The translations under genes were made by a program, and so were the position numbers. The notes under the pieces were generated by a model. The model did not search any database, was not told the origin of the DNA, and saw only the letters and a program-made list of their open reading frames with translations. 64,000 nucleotides of DNA from Luteimonas kalidii (GTDB lineage: Bacteria; Pseudomonadota; Gammaproteobacteria; Xanthomonadales; Xanthomonadaceae): contig NZ_JARXRO010000011.1 of assembly GCF_029887935.1 (NCBI RefSeq), positions 95,485 to 159,484 on the forward strand, given 5' to 3'. Shown one piece after another: positions 8,661-19,959 of this stretch; position 1 is the first letter of the stretch, and each line of letters starts with the position of its first letter.

Positions 8661-11069
8661 CTACCAGCGATAGCCGACCTTGCCGTACACGAAGGCGCCG
8701 TTGAAGCCGAACGGCGACTGGGTGCTGTAGGGCAGGTAGGCGCGTCCGCCCGCGCCGGCGAGGCTCTGGTCGGGATAGGCGTCGAACACGTTGTCGCCGC
8801 CCAGCGTGAACGTCCAGTCCTGCACGCGGTAGTTGAACGCGAGATCGAGCGTCCATTCCGCGCCGTAGGTCTGGTCGCCGCTGCCGTCGGTCGCGGTGCC
8901 GAAGTTGGTGAACTCGCCCCAGCGCGTGGTGGTCGCGTCGACCGAGAAGTTCCCCAGGGTCCAGATGCCGTTGAGGAAGAACCGGTCGCGCGGCGTGCCG
9001 TCGGTGACGCGTCCCTGCTCCACCCGGCCGATGCGGTTGAGCACCACGCCGTACTCGTCGGCCACTTCCTCCAGCGCCGCCGGGTTGGGTGCGATCCGCG
9101 AGATCGTGGTCTTGTTGCGGTTGTAGCCGGCGGTGGCGGCAAGGTTGCTGGCGTCGAATTCCCAGCGGTAGCTGCCGACGATGTCGATGCCGCGGGTGCG
9201 GGTGTCGAGCGCATTGGTGAAGTAGCGGCCGCCCTGGACGCCGAAGATCCCGTACTCCGCGGCGAGGTAGTCGCCCACCGGGCCGGTGAGGTTCTCCGAG
9301 AGGTACACCCGGTCGTCGATGTCGATCCGGTAGGCATCGACCGTGACGTAGAGGTTGTCGATCGGCTGCATGACCAGGCCCAGGCCGAGGTTGGTCGACT
9401 CCTCGGGACGCAGCGGTTCGGCGCCGAGCGCGATCGCCGCCGGGTTGGTCACCCGGAACGTGACGATGTCGAACGGCACGCCGTCGATGAAGTTGGTCGC
9501 GGTCGACTGGAAATACTGCTGCTGCAGCGACGGGGCGCGGAACCCGGTCGAGGCGGTGGCGCGCAGGGCGATGGCGTCGGTGAAGGCGTAGCGTGCCGAC
9601 AGCTTGCCGGTCGAGGTACTGCCGAAGTCGCTGTAGTCCTCGCCGCGCGCCGCCAACCCGATCGAGAACCGGTCGGTGACGTCCGCTTCCAGGTCGAGGT
9701 AGACCGAGTAGCTTTCGCGGTTGAAGTAGCCGGCATCCACCGGCTTGAAGCCGGCGAAGACCTGGGAGCCGCCGGCAGCGCGGATCATCTCGCCGGTGAG
9801 TTCACCGTTGGCGTCGCGCTCGGGGATCATCAGCCCGGTGTCGGCGTACGACCCCGGCTCGCCGGGCGAGAGGTTGAACTTCTCGCCGCGCCACTCGGCA
9901 CCGAACGCCACGTTCAGCGGGTAGGCCAGCCAGCCCACGTCGAATGCGCGGTTGACGTCGAGGTTGAGCACGTTCTGCGTGGTCTCGAGTGCGCCGGCAT
10001 AGAACTGGGTGGGCGAGCTGTCGCCGAGGCTGCGGTTGTGGGTGTTCTCGATGTCGAAGGTGAGGTGGTTCAGGCCATGGTTGTAGCTCAGGTCGATGTT
10101 CCAGCCGCCGGCGGTGAACCCGCGCAGTCCGGCGACGAACGCCCGGTCCTCGCTGACGTTGTGGATCTGCGGCAGGAAGCCGTCGGGATAGATCGCGACG
10201 TTGTTGCGGTTGTCGCCGCGCCAGCGGAAGTAGCCGTTGGACAGCACGTCGCGCTCGCTGTAGCTGCCGAACGAGTAGAACGTGATGCCCTCGGCCGGGC
10301 TGTACTCGGTGTTGTAGGAGAAGGCGCCGGACTCGATCTCTGGATCGCCGTAGCGCTGCTCGACCACGCCGTTGTAGGGCTTGGCGCGGTTGGTGTTGTC
10401 CTGGTCGCCGCCCTGCGCGGCCAGGTGCAGGAAGCCGCTTTCGCCCAGGGCGATGCCGGTATCCGCGCCGAGGTTCCACTGCGCGCCGTCGCCGGCGCTC
10501 ATCCGGCCGTAGCGGCCGAGCACGCTGCCGCCCTCGCGGCTGCCCTTGAGCACCACGTTGATCACGCCGGCGATCGCGTCGGAGCCGTATTGCGCGGCGG
10601 CGCCGTCGCGCAGCACCTCGACCCGCTGGATCGACGAGACCGGAATCGCGTTGAGGTCGACCGGCGAGGAGCCGCGCCCCTGGCTGCCGTTGAGGTTGAT
10701 CAGCGCGGTGGTGTGGCGGCGCTTACCGTTGACCAGCACCAGCACCTGGTCCGGCGCGAGGCCACGCAGCTGCGCCGGGCGCACCGCATCGGTGCCGTCG
10801 GTGATCGCCGGCCGCGGGAAATTGAGCGAGGGCACCGTGCGCGAGAGCGCCGTGGCCAGTTCGGTGGTGCCGGTGGCCTGCAGGGCTTCGGGGGTGATGA
10901 TGTCGATCGGCGACTGCGATTCGGCGACCGTCCGGTCGGCGGTGCGGGTGCCGGTGACGATCAGGGTGTCGAGGGTGCGGGCGGTCTCGGTGGACGCCTG
11001 CTGGGCGAAGGCGGGAACGGCGGCGCTCGACGCGGCGAGCAGCGCCAGGAACAGGGGATGGCGGGACAT
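8661..11069 (-). CDS. TonB-dependent outer-membrane receptor
   Basis: An 802-residue receptor. A signal peptide (MSRHPLFLALLAASSAAVPA, cleavage likely after A-F-A) is followed by a plug domain from about residue 30. The plug contains the TonB-box-like D-T-L-I-V-T-G-T-R, L-V-L-V-N-G-K-R-R and V-E-V-L-R-D-G-A-A-A-Q-Y-G-S-D-A-I-A-G-V-I-N, all hallmarks of the family. The rest is a 22-strand barrel with the late G-G-D-N-V-F-D-A-Y-P-D turn and a C-terminal W. There is no N-terminal STN signalling domain and no adjacent sigma/anti-sigma pair. The substrate is unknown. The ATG at 11069 has AAGGAG seven bases upstream; a longer open frame reaching 11588 is rejected because it would precede the signal peptide. 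Uptake is driven by a TonB-ExbBD complex encoded elsewhere. Confidence 0.93.
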   Translation of the reverse strand: MSRHPLFLALLAASSAAVPAFAQQASTETARTLDTLIVTGTRTADRTVAESQSPIDIITPEALQATGTTELATALSRTVPSLNFPRPAITDGTDAVRPAQLRGLAPDQVLVLVNGKRRHTTALINLNGSQGRGSSPVDLNAIPVSSIQRVEVLRDGAAAQYGSDAIAGVINVVLKGSREGGSVLGRYGRMSAGDGAQWNLGADTGIALGESGFLHLAAQGGDQDNTNRAKPYNGVVEQRYGDPEIESGAFSYNTEYSPAEGITFYSFGSYSERDVLSNGYFRWRGDNRNNVAIYPDGFLPQIHNVSEDRAFVAGLRGFTAGGWNIDLSYNHGLNHLTFDIENTHNRSLGDSSPTQFYAGALETTQNVLNLDVNRAFDVGWLAYPLNVAFGAEWRGEKFNLSPGEPGSYADTGLMIPERDANGELTGEMIRAAGGSQVFAGFKPVDAGYFNRESYSVYLDLEADVTDRFSIGLAARGEDYSDFGSTSTGKLSARYAFTDAIALRATASTGFRAPSLQQQYFQSTATNFIDGVPFDIVTFRVTNPAAIALGAEPLRPEESTNLGLGLVMQPIDNLYVTVDAYRIDIDDRVYLSENLTGPVGDYLAAEYGIFGVQGGRYFTNALDTRTRGIDIVGSYRWEFDASNLAATAGYNRNKTTISRIAPNPAALEEVADEYGVVLNRIGRVEQGRVTDGTPRDRFFLNGIWTLGNFSVDATTTRWGEFTNFGTATDGSGDQTYGAEWTLDLAFNYRVQDWTFTLGGDNVFDAYPDQSLAGAGGRAYLPYSTQSPFGFNGAFVYGKVGYRW

Positions 11070-11110
11070 TGACGCGCTCCTTCGGGGGAAAAGGGATGGG
11101 TCGGCCTGAG

Positions 11111-11128
11111 GTTTAACACGTTTGTAAC
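11111..11128 (-). promoter_or_regulatory. AT-rich imperfect palindrome upstream of the receptor gene
   Basis: An 18-base imperfect palindrome centred on ACGT (GTTTAACACGTTTGTAAC) lies 42 bases upstream of the receptor ATG, in otherwise GC-rich DNA. Twelve of 18 positions are symmetrical. A weak TTGCCG/TAAACC promoter pair with 17-base spacing overlaps it on the minus strand. It may be the receptor promoter with an embedded operator; no known regulator consensus is claimed. Confidence 0.35.
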
Positions 11129-11211
11129 AACCCGGCAAAGGCCTGAACGGCATGTGCGTGTGCGCGATGGGCATGACGCGCGTGTCGGCGGGGACGCTGC
11201 CGGTGGTCCGG

Positions 11212-11217
11212 TAGAAT
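11212..11217 (+). promoter_or_regulatory. -10 element of yheS
   Basis: TAGAAT (5/6 to TATAAT) ends nine bases before the yheS ATG at 11227. No good -35 is visible. If used, transcription would start two or three bases before the ATG, giving an almost leaderless mRNA; consistent with this, no Shine-Dalgarno sequence is present. Confidence 0.4.
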
Positions 11218-11226
11218 CCGCGCCCC

Positions 11227-13140
<1,914 letters not shown>

Positions 13141-13190
13141 GGTCCCGGCGCACGCACCGCGGCGCGTCGCTGCGGTCGCGCACCGGGACC
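13141..13190 (+). terminator. long imperfect hairpin after yheS
   Basis: Starting directly after the yheS stop codon, GGTCCCGG (13141-13148) pairs with CCGGGACC (13183-13190). The arms continue inward with ACCGC pairing to GCGGT and only a few mismatches. No T tract follows. The placement suggests an mRNA 3' end structure for yheS. Confidence 0.5.
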
Positions 13191-13245
13191 AGAGCATGAC
13201 GCTTGGCGGTTGCCGCGCGCGCGCCGCCGCGGTTACGGTGCGCGC

Positions 13246-13947
13246 ATGACCCGTCTTCCACGCCTGTTCGTCCTCGCCACGCTCGCGTTCTCGCTGAGCG
13301 CCTGCATCCGCATCAACGACAGCGGCGATCGCGGGGCCAATGCCGCCGCCCAGGCCGACGCCGCGGCCGAAGGCTTCACCGCCGCCGACGTGCCCGCGGA
13401 CGCGTTCATGGCCGCGCTCGCCCGCCACTGCGGGCAGGCGTTCGCCGGACGCATCGTCGCCAACGAGCCGCGTCCGGCCACCCCCGACGCCTTCGAGGGC
13501 CAGCGCCTGGTGATGCACGTGCGCGGCTGCGATGCGCCCACGCGCGAGCTGCGGGTGCCCTTCCACGTCGGCGACGACCATTCGCGTACCTGGGTGCTGA
13601 CGCGCGTCGGCCCCGGCCTGCGGCTGAAGCACGACCACCGCCACGCCGACGGCAGTCCGGATGCGGTGACGATGTACGGTGGCGAGAGCACGTCGCCGGG
13701 CACCGCGACGCGGCAGGAATTCCCGGTCGATGCCGAGTCGGTCGCGCTGTTCGGGCGCGAAGGCCTCGAGGCCTCGGTCACCAACACCTGGGCGATGGAG
13801 ATCGAGCCGGGCAAGCGCTTCCTCTACGAACTCTCGCGCCCAGGCGGCCGCCTGTTCCGGGTGGAGTTCGACCTCGCCACGCCCGTGGACCTCCCCCCCC
13901 CGCCCTGGGGCAGCGGTGAGCCGGTGGCCGCTTCGCCAGGCAACTGA
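13246..13947 (+). CDS. predicted lipoprotein, unknown function
   Basis: A 233-residue protein with a lipoprotein signal peptide: positively charged start (M-T-R-L-P-R), hydrophobic core and lipobox L-S-A-C with the modified Cys at residue 20. No Asp follows the Cys (it is Ile), so outer-membrane sorting by Lol is expected. The mature part begins with a low-complexity Asn/Ala-rich linker. A globular region follows that includes two well-spaced Cys residues (in R-H-C-G-Q and V-R-G-C-D), the pattern L-K-H-D-H-R-H-A-D-G-S-P-D and Y-G-G-E-S-T. I recall similar xanthomonad hypothetical proteins carrying this H-D-H-R-x-x-D-G block but know no function. It starts 56 bases after the yheS hairpin. A homopolymer run of nine C at 13890-13898 near the 3' end is a possible slippage site. 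Confidence 0.75.
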   Translation: MTRLPRLFVLATLAFSLSACIRINDSGDRGANAAAQADAAAEGFTAADVPADAFMAALARHCGQAFAGRIVANEPRPATPDAFEGQRLVMHVRGCDAPTRELRVPFHVGDDHSRTWVLTRVGPGLRLKHDHRHADGSPDAVTMYGGESTSPGTATRQEFPVDAESVALFGREGLEASVTNTWAMEIEPGKRFLYELSRPGGRLFRVEFDLATPVDLPPPPWGSGEPVAASPGN

Positions 13948-14089
13948 TCGCTCGCGCCCTCGCCCGCCGCGGCGTGTGGACGCGCGGCCTGCGGCCGCAT
14001 CCAGCGCGCGCCGCCGACGTTCCGGTCACGGGCCAGGCACGGCCTTGAACCCGACCGCGCCCGCGTTCACCCGCCCGTACCCCAAGCCC

Positions 14090-14187
14090 GTAGCCCGGAT
14101 AAGCGAAGCGCATCCGGGACCGACGCGCGGGTAAAGGCGATGAAAGCCGCATGTTTCACCCGGATGCGCTTCGCTTATCCGGGCTAC
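14090..14187. repeat. REP-like inverted pair 3
   Basis: 14090-14118 (GTAGCCCGGATAAGCGAAGC...) and 14159-14187 (CCCGGATGCGCTTCGCTTAT...) are exact reverse complements over about 29 bases, separated by 40 bases. They face opposite to pair 1, with the GTAG ends outward. The stretch 13948-14359 around them contains no supportable gene. Confidence 0.85.
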
Positions 14188-14359
14188 GCATCCGTTCCGG
14201 TCGCGCTTGCCGTCGCGGTGTGGTCCTTATGGCCGACGCCACGTGCATGCGCGACGCCGGGCCGTCGCCGAACCTGATCCCGTCCCGCGCCGCCAGGGAC
14301 TTGATTTCGCGCGCGCTGGCCCCAGACTGCGCGCTCGCAACAGACTTCCGTCGCATCCC

Positions 14360-14695
14360 ATGCCCATCTACGCCTTCCGCTGCGAGCAGTGCGGCCACGC
14401 CTTCGACCGCCTGCAGAAGCTGTCCGATCCCGATCCCGAGCAGTGCCCGGCCTGCGGTGCGGCCGCCATCCGCCGCGCGCTGACCGCGCCCGCGTTCCGG
14501 CTGGCCGGCGGTGGCTGGTACGAGACCGACTTCAAGAAGGACGGCGACCGCAAGCGCAACCTGGCCGAAGGCGGCGAGGGCGCCGCCAAGCCCGAGGGTG
14601 ACGCCAAGAAGCCCGACGCCGCCAAGCCCGCCGCGGGGACGGACAAGCCTGCGGCCACCCCCGGCCCTGCGCCCGCCAAGGCGGCGGACGCCTGA
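14360..14695 (+). CDS. FmdB-type zinc-ribbon protein
   Basis: A 111-residue protein. Residues 1-42 form the FmdB/putative regulatory zinc ribbon (MPIYAFRCEQCGHAFDRLQK, then C-P-A-C-G), with C-x-x-C pairs at about 8/11 and 33/36 that should bind Zn. Residues 60-111 are a disordered Lys/Ala/Pro-rich tail, common in beta- and gammaproteobacterial homologs. The family is often placed just upstream of aspS, as here except for the inverted opgB between them. Its function is not established; it may be a regulator or a ribosome-associated protein. The methionine at 14360 is chosen because the family always begins M-P-x-Y. Confidence 0.88.
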   Translation: MPIYAFRCEQCGHAFDRLQKLSDPDPEQCPACGAAAIRRALTAPAFRLAGGGWYETDFKKDGDRKRNLAEGGEGAAKPEGDAKKPDAAKPAAGTDKPAATPGPAPAKAADA

Positions 14696-15033
14696 TCCCG
14701 CCGATCGTCCGTCGGGCGGACCCGCGTTCGCGGGTGCGCTCCACTGCGGAGTCGCAACGGGCGTTCGCCGGCTGGGCATGCGGATGACGGGCTACGCTGT
14801 GGCGTGAGCCACACGCACGGACGTCGCCGATCACGCACTCGCGGCCGACATCGTCCCCAACTCGTGGTGCGGCAAGGACAGCTCTCTTCGTCCGTCGAGA
14901 TGTCGTACGACGCGTGCTGGACTTCGGCGAGGGGGACGAACGAAAGGGGGCGTTCCGTCGCCGATGGCCTCGGCGCCTCGAACGGTGGTCGTCCAGTCGT
15001 GGACCGGCGCGTGGAGCAAACCGGCCAGTGCCC
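14696..15033. other. convergent intergenic region with small hairpins
   Basis: This stretch lies between the 3' ends of the zinc-ribbon gene and opgB. It contains a 6-bp hairpin (ACCCGC 14720-14725 with GCGGGT 14730-14735) and another (TGTGGC 14798-14803 with GCCACA 14808-14813, loop GTGA). Either could serve as a terminator for the zinc-ribbon gene. I see no gene in the remaining 14814-15033. Confidence 0.4.
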
Positions 15034-17145
15034 TCAGGTGCGTGATCCGGCCCCGGTGCGCACCATCGCCATGCTGTCGACTTCCATGAATTCGGCCCAG
15101 TCCAGCCAGGCCCGGATCTCGAGGTCCTCGATGCGCTCGTCCACGCCGACCCGCAGCCGGATCGGGCGATCCGGATCGCGCCCCTCGGGATCGATCCACT
15201 CGCACGCCACCACCCGGCCGTCCGACGCGATCGCCTCCAGCCAGAAGGCATGGCTCGGCCACTGGCGCGGGTGCAGGCGCAGCTGGTATTCGCCCGCCAC
15301 CACCGCCGACTCGGCGCCCAGCCACACCGCACGCCGCGGACGCGGGCGCGGGCCGACCGCCGCGTCCAGCGACGCATCGACGCGCACGCCGCGCTCGAGG
15401 TCGTCGCCCGCGAACAGCTTCATGTTGTTGCCGGCATCGACCAGCAGCGCGCACCACTCGCCGCGCAGGGCGCCGCCGTCGAACGCGGTGCAGCGGTCGA
15501 CATAGGCGCGCACGTTGGCCGGGTCGTCGATCCCGAACTGGCGCGGCGCGTCCTCCATGGTGATCGCGCCCAGGCCCCACTCGGCGTCGTACTCGATCAT
15601 CACCGGCGGCTTGACGTGCTGCAGGCCGATCCGCAGCTGGCCGTCCTCGACCCGCAGCGTGCGCACGTCGCCGCCGGTCCACAGGCTGCGGGCATACGCG
15701 AGGTAGGGCGCGAAGTCGCCCTCTGGTCCCGCCAGCGCGGCGCGGGTGGCGCCATCGTGCGCCGGTGCCAGCAGCGAGCGCCCGAACCCGACCGCCCCCT
15801 GCGAGGGATCGAGCAGCGAAAGCAGCGTCGCGCCGCTGTCGAGCACCGAGCCGGGCACGTTCATCTGCCGCGGCTTCACCCCGGGTGCCAGGAACACCAG
15901 CAGGTTCTCGCGCGTCATGTCCTTCAGTACATGGCTGAGATGGTTGGGCATCGCCAGGTGGTCCGAGGCCAGCACGATCAGCGTATCGGCGGCGTACGGG
16001 CTGGTGCGGATCCGTTCCACCAGCCGCGATACCAGCCGGTCGCTGCACTTGAGCGCGTTGAGCAGCCCGATCTCGCCGTGCGCGCTGCGGTAGCGCACGT
16101 CGCGGCAGGCGACCGGCAGGTGGCCTGCCGGATGGTGGGTGTCCATCGTCAGCGCACTGAGCATGAACGGCGCGCCGCTGGCGGAGAGCGACATGAAGGT
16201 CTCGAATGCATCGTCGAGCAGCACGTCGTCGTGCACGCCCCAGCTGGAGAAGTGCTCGCGCGCCACGCCGGCCGAGCGATAGTGGGCCTGGTCGCGCACT
16301 TCGTCGAAGCCGTGGTGCTGCAGGAAGTTGCCCTTGGCCGCGAACGCGGCATCGGCGCCGCCCAGGAACACGTTGCGGTAGCCCTGGGTCTTCAGGTAGT
16401 CCGGCAGGCAGTGCGCGCCGGGCAGGAACGCGCGCATGCGGCCGAGGCTGTTCTCGTCACCGCGGGCGGTGGTCAGCGGCACCCCGCACATCGAGCCGAC
16501 GATCCCGGCAATGGTCCAGCCCGTGCCCTCGGGCGAGGCGATCCCGCGGAAATCCAGCCCCTGGCGCACCAGCCGCGACAGGTTCGGCATCAGGTCCGGG
16601 AACACCGCCGGGTCGAGGTAGGTGCGCTCCAGGCTCTCGCCGTAGATCCAGACGATGTTCTTCGGCCGCGCGATGGGGCCGGCCGGCACCACGTACTCTG
16701 CGGCCACGGGCCCTGCGTCGACGGGGGCGAGCTGCCGCTGCAGGCGGCGCGCGTCGGCGTACAGGGGGCTGGCCACCACCGCGGCCACGAACACCACGGC
16801 GAAGCCGGCGGTGACCGCGCCGGCGGGGTGCCGGCCACGCAGGTGCCGCAGCCGCCCGCGCAGCGGCCCGGCCAGCAGCAGGGGCGACAGCGAAAGCACG
16901 AGCAGACCGGCGAACATCCACAGGTCCGCGGCGAACTCGGCCACGCCGGCGCCCTGCAGGCCGGCCTGCAGGTGGTACAGGGTGGCGGCGTCGATGCCGT
17001 TGCCGCTCAGGCGGTCCACCAGCCACCAGCCGCTCAGGCAGACCAGCAGGCCCGACACCAGCGCGGCCTTGGTCCACACGAGGCGTTCGGCGGCCACCAT
17101 CAGGTAGCCCAGCAACAGCAGCAGCGACAGCAGGAAGATCGGCAT
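15034..17145 (-). CDS. opgB: phosphoglycerol transferase I (OpgB/MdoB-like)
   Basis: A 703-residue inner-membrane enzyme of the sulfatase/LTA-synthase fold. Four or five N-terminal spans (about 1-150) precede a large periplasmic catalytic domain. Diagnostic blocks match E. coli OpgB: W-I-Y-G-E-S-L-E-R-T-Y (metal-binding Glu), G-T-G-W-T-I-A-G (catalytic Thr), W-G-V-H-D-D, T-M-D-T-H-H-P, S-D-H-L-A-M and a late V-D-R-C..W-C pair of Cys. The C-terminal 120 residues are less conserved. OpgB transfers phosphoglycerol from phosphatidylglycerol to osmoregulated periplasmic glucans. No opgGH is nearby. The ATG at 17145 is favoured over upstream in-frame starts because it directly begins the first membrane segment. 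Its orientation is opposite to the flanking genes. Confidence 0.85.
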   Translation of the reverse strand: MPIFLLSLLLLLGYLMVAAERLVWTKAALVSGLLVCLSGWWLVDRLSGNGIDAATLYHLQAGLQGAGVAEFAADLWMFAGLLVLSLSPLLLAGPLRGRLRHLRGRHPAGAVTAGFAVVFVAAVVASPLYADARRLQRQLAPVDAGPVAAEYVVPAGPIARPKNIVWIYGESLERTYLDPAVFPDLMPNLSRLVRQGLDFRGIASPEGTGWTIAGIVGSMCGVPLTTARGDENSLGRMRAFLPGAHCLPDYLKTQGYRNVFLGGADAAFAAKGNFLQHHGFDEVRDQAHYRSAGVAREHFSSWGVHDDVLLDDAFETFMSLSASGAPFMLSALTMDTHHPAGHLPVACRDVRYRSAHGEIGLLNALKCSDRLVSRLVERIRTSPYAADTLIVLASDHLAMPNHLSHVLKDMTRENLLVFLAPGVKPRQMNVPGSVLDSGATLLSLLDPSQGAVGFGRSLLAPAHDGATRAALAGPEGDFAPYLAYARSLWTGGDVRTLRVEDGQLRIGLQHVKPPVMIEYDAEWGLGAITMEDAPRQFGIDDPANVRAYVDRCTAFDGGALRGEWCALLVDAGNNMKLFAGDDLERGVRVDASLDAAVGPRPRPRRAVWLGAESAVVAGEYQLRLHPRQWPSHAFWLEAIASDGRVVACEWIDPEGRDPDRPIRLRVGVDERIEDLEIRAWLDWAEFMEVDSMAMVRTGAGSRT

Positions 17146-17208
17146 GCGGCGCGGGTCTCGCTCCGGGGATCGGGGTCCGGTCGGCGGCCCCGCGAACGGC
17201 GACCGTAT

Positions 17209-17224
17209 TGACACCGTGCTGTCA
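17209..17224. promoter_or_regulatory. operator-like inverted repeat between opgB and aspS
   Basis: TGACA (17209-17213) and TGTCA (17220-17224) form a perfect inverted repeat with a 6-base spacer. It lies 64 bases upstream of the opgB ATG and about 150 bases before aspS. It overlaps a TTGACA (17208-17213) that could be a -35 box on the plus strand, but no matching -10 is seen. The regulator is unknown. Confidence 0.3.
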
Positions 17225-17377
17225 TATTGCTGAACCGGGTGTCGACGCAAGGCGGCCTGCGCGGCCCACGACCGGACCCGGGCTGCGCCGCGCGGCAGGG
17301 CCATGCGCGGCCAAAGCGTCTAAACTTGCGGGTTCGCCGGCCCCGGGCCGGCCTTCCATTCCCGGAGTCGTCGTTCC

Positions 17378-19153
17378 ATGCGTACCCATTTCTGCGGCCT
17401 GATCGACGAGTCGCTGATCGGCCAGCCCGTGACCCTGTGCGGCTGGGCCGACGTCGCCCGCAACCTGGGCGGCGTGTGTTTCATCGACCTGCGCGACCAC
17501 GAGGGCATCGTCCAGATCGTGGCCGAGCCGTCGGACGCGGCCGGCAACGCCGAGGTGGTGGCCGCGGCCGAGAAGGTGGGCTACGAGGACTGCCTGCGCA
17601 TCACCGGCACCGTGCGCCGGCGGCAGTCGGTCAACGCGAAGATCCGCACCGGTCAGGTGGAAGTGGTGGCTGAACGCATCGAGGTGCTGAACAAGGCCGA
17701 TCCGCTGCCGTTCCACCACCACGAGAACCCGGGCGAGGAAACGCGGCTGACCTACCGCTACCTCGACCTGCGTCACCCCGAAATGCAGCGCCGCATGCGC
17801 ACGCGCACGAAGCTGGTGAGCGCGCTGCGCCACTGGCTGGATGCGCGCGGCTTCCAGGACATCGAGACGCCGATCCTGACCAAGGCCACGCCCGAGGGGG
17901 CGCGCGACTTCCTGGTGCCGGCGCGGATGCATCCGGGCGAGTTCTACGCCCTGCCGCAGTCACCGCAGTTGTTCAAGCAGATCCTGATGATGGCGGGCTT
18001 CGACCGCTACTACCAGATCGCGCGCTGCTTCCGCGACGAGGCCCTGCGTGCCGACCGCCAGCTGGAATTCACCCAGCTCGACATGGAGTTCGCGTGGGTG
18101 TCCGAGCGCGACGTGCAGGACACCGTCGAGGCGATGATCCGCGACGTGTTCCGCGAGGTGGCCGGGGTCGAACTGGATGCCGCATTCCCGCGCATGACCT
18201 ATGCCGAGGCGATTCGCCGCTACGGCTCGGACAAGCCCGACCTGCGCATCGACCTGGAGCTGGTCGACGTCGCGGATCTCGTCAAGGACAGCGGGTTCGC
18301 CGTGTTCACCGGCCCCGCCAGCGAGGCCGGCGGCCGCGTCTGCGCGCTGCGCATTCCGGGCGGTGCGTCGCTCTCGCGCAAGCAGATCGACGAGTACGCC
18401 GCGCATGCCGGCAAGTACGGCGCCAAGGGCCTGGCCTACATCAAGATCTCCGAGACCGGCGAGGTGTCCTCGCCGATCCAGAAGTTCTTCGACGAGGCCG
18501 CGTTCGCCGCGCTGGTGGCGCACGTCGGCGCCGGCAATGGCGACCTCGTGTTCTTCGGCGCCGGCAAATATGCCACCGTGAGCGATTTCATGGGCGCGGT
18601 GCGGCTCAAGGCGGGCAGGGACTTCGGCCTGGTCAGGGACGGCTGGGCGCCGCTGTGGGTCACCGATTTCCCGATGTTCGAATGGGACGACGAGGCGCAG
18701 CGTTACGTGGCGCTCCATCACCCCTTCACCGCGCCGGCGGTCGACGACGAGGCCGACCTGCGTGCGAACGCGGCCACGGCCGTGTCGCGCGGCTACGACA
18801 TGGTCCTCAACGGCAACGAGATCGGCGGCGGCTCGATCCGCATCCACCGTTCGAGCATGCAGAGCGCGGTTTTCGAGTTGCTGGGTATCGGCAGGGAGGA
18901 GGCGGACCTCAAGTTCGGCTTCCTGCTCGATGCGCTCCGCTACGGCGCACCGCCGCACGGCGGCATCGCCTTCGGCATCGACCGCATCGCCGCGCTGATG
19001 GCCGGGACCGACTCCATCCGCGACGTGATCGCCTTCCCCAAGACCACCAGCGCGCAGTGCCTGATGACCGGCGCACCCTCGCCGATCCCGGATGCGCAGC
19101 TGGCGGAAGTGCACATCCAGGTCCGGGTGCCGGCCCCATCAGCCGCGCAATGA
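17378..19153 (+). CDS. aspS: aspartyl-tRNA synthetase
   Basis: A 591-residue class IIb synthetase of the bacterial type: N-terminal OB-fold anticodon-binding domain (about 1-105), catalytic core split by the GAD insertion domain (about 285-420), and a C-terminal extension. Motif 2 is seen in F-R-D-E and R-Q-L-E-F-T-Q-L-D, motif 3 in [21 protein letters not shown] precedes motif 3, as in all bacterial AspRS. It charges tRNA-Asp; whether it also charges tRNA-Asn cannot be told here. A weak TAAACT -10 element is seen at 17321. The last 40 residues, with the P-S-P-I block, are normal. Confidence 0.98.
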   Translation: MRTHFCGLIDESLIGQPVTLCGWADVARNLGGVCFIDLRDHEGIVQIVAEPSDAAGNAEVVAAAEKVGYEDCLRITGTVRRRQSVNAKIRTGQVEVVAERIEVLNKADPLPFHHHENPGEETRLTYRYLDLRHPEMQRRMRTRTKLVSALRHWLDARGFQDIETPILTKATPEGARDFLVPARMHPGEFYALPQSPQLFKQILMMAGFDRYYQIARCFRDEALRADRQLEFTQLDMEFAWVSERDVQDTVEAMIRDVFREVAGVELDAAFPRMTYAEAIRRYGSDKPDLRIDLELVDVADLVKDSGFAVFTGPASEAGGRVCALRIPGGASLSRKQIDEYAAHAGKYGAKGLAYIKISETGEVSSPIQKFFDEAAFAALVAHVGAGNGDLVFFGAGKYATVSDFMGAVRLKAGRDFGLVRDGWAPLWVTDFPMFEWDDEAQRYVALHHPFTAPAVDDEADLRANAATAVSRGYDMVLNGNEIGGGSIRIHRSSMQSAVFELLGIGREEADLKFGFLLDALRYGAPPHGGIAFGIDRIAALMAGTDSIRDVIAFPKTTSAQCLMTGAPSPIPDAQLAEVHIQVRVPAPSAAQ

Positions 19154-19266
19154 GTTCCCCGCGATTGCGCTGACCGGATCGCGGGTCCCGACCCGGTCCT
19201 CCACCTTCCCCGCGGCATGCGCCGCGCCCCCTGGCTCCAGGGGGCCTCCACGCCGGAGACACTTCG

Positions 19267-19818
19267 ATGGCCGGACATGTCCCCGACGCTGCATCCAGCG
19301 CTCAGACGACGCTCCGCCGCGCGACGGCCGAGGATGCCGCCACCCTGTCGACGCTCGCCGCGCGCACCTTCACCGAGGCCTTCGGCCACCTGTACCCGTC
19401 CGCCGACCTCGAGGCTTTCCTGGCGGACGCCTACGCGGTCGACAAGCAGCGCGTGATCCTGTCCCATCCGGATTACGCAGTGTGGCTGGCCGAGCGCGAC
19501 GGGCTGGCGATCGGCCATATCGCCGCCGGACCCTGCGGGCTGCCGCATCCGGACGTGGCTGCCGGCGACGGCGAGATCAAGCGCCTGTACCTGCTGCGCG
19601 GACACCAGTCCGGCGGCCTGGGCGGGCGGCTGATGGACGCCGCGATGGCCTGGCTGCTGCGCGATGGCCCGCGCACGCTGTGGGTCGGGGTGTGGTCGGA
19701 GAACCACGGCGCGCAGCGCTTCTACGGCCGTTACGGCTTCGCCCGCGTCGGCGAGTACGTGTTCCCGGTCGGCGCGACCCGCGATCTGGAGTTCATCCTG
19801 CGCCGACCGGCCGGGTAG
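19267..19818 (+). CDS. GNAT-family N-acetyltransferase
   Basis: A 183-residue acetyltransferase. It shows the GNAT order: the T-L-R-R-A-T-A-E-D-A-A strand-helix start, beta-4 in L-A-I-G-H-I-A-A-G, motif A with I-K-R-L-Y-L-L-R-G-H-Q-S-G-G-L-G-G-R-L-M (acetyl-CoA pyrophosphate loop), and motif B in W-V-G-V-W-S-E-N-H-G-A-Q-R-F-Y-G-R-Y-G-F. It most resembles small amine or protein N-acetyltransferases; the substrate is unknown. GGAG lies eight bases before the ATG. It follows aspS by 113 bases on the same strand. Confidence 0.88.
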   Translation: MAGHVPDAASSAQTTLRRATAEDAATLSTLAARTFTEAFGHLYPSADLEAFLADAYAVDKQRVILSHPDYAVWLAERDGLAIGHIAAGPCGLPHPDVAAGDGEIKRLYLLRGHQSGGLGGRLMDAAMAWLLRDGPRTLWVGVWSENHGAQRFYGRYGFARVGEYVFPVGATRDLEFILRRPAG

Positions 19819-19959
19819 GTCCGCGCGCCCGGACCGCCCCGGGGCGCCCGCGCCGGTCCGCGTCGCGACGGCCGCAACGGGCGGACCCGCGCCTGAGGCC
19901 CATGACGACGAAGCGCCAGCCGCTCGCGGGCTTGCGTTTCCTCTCGTGGCGGCGCTGCA

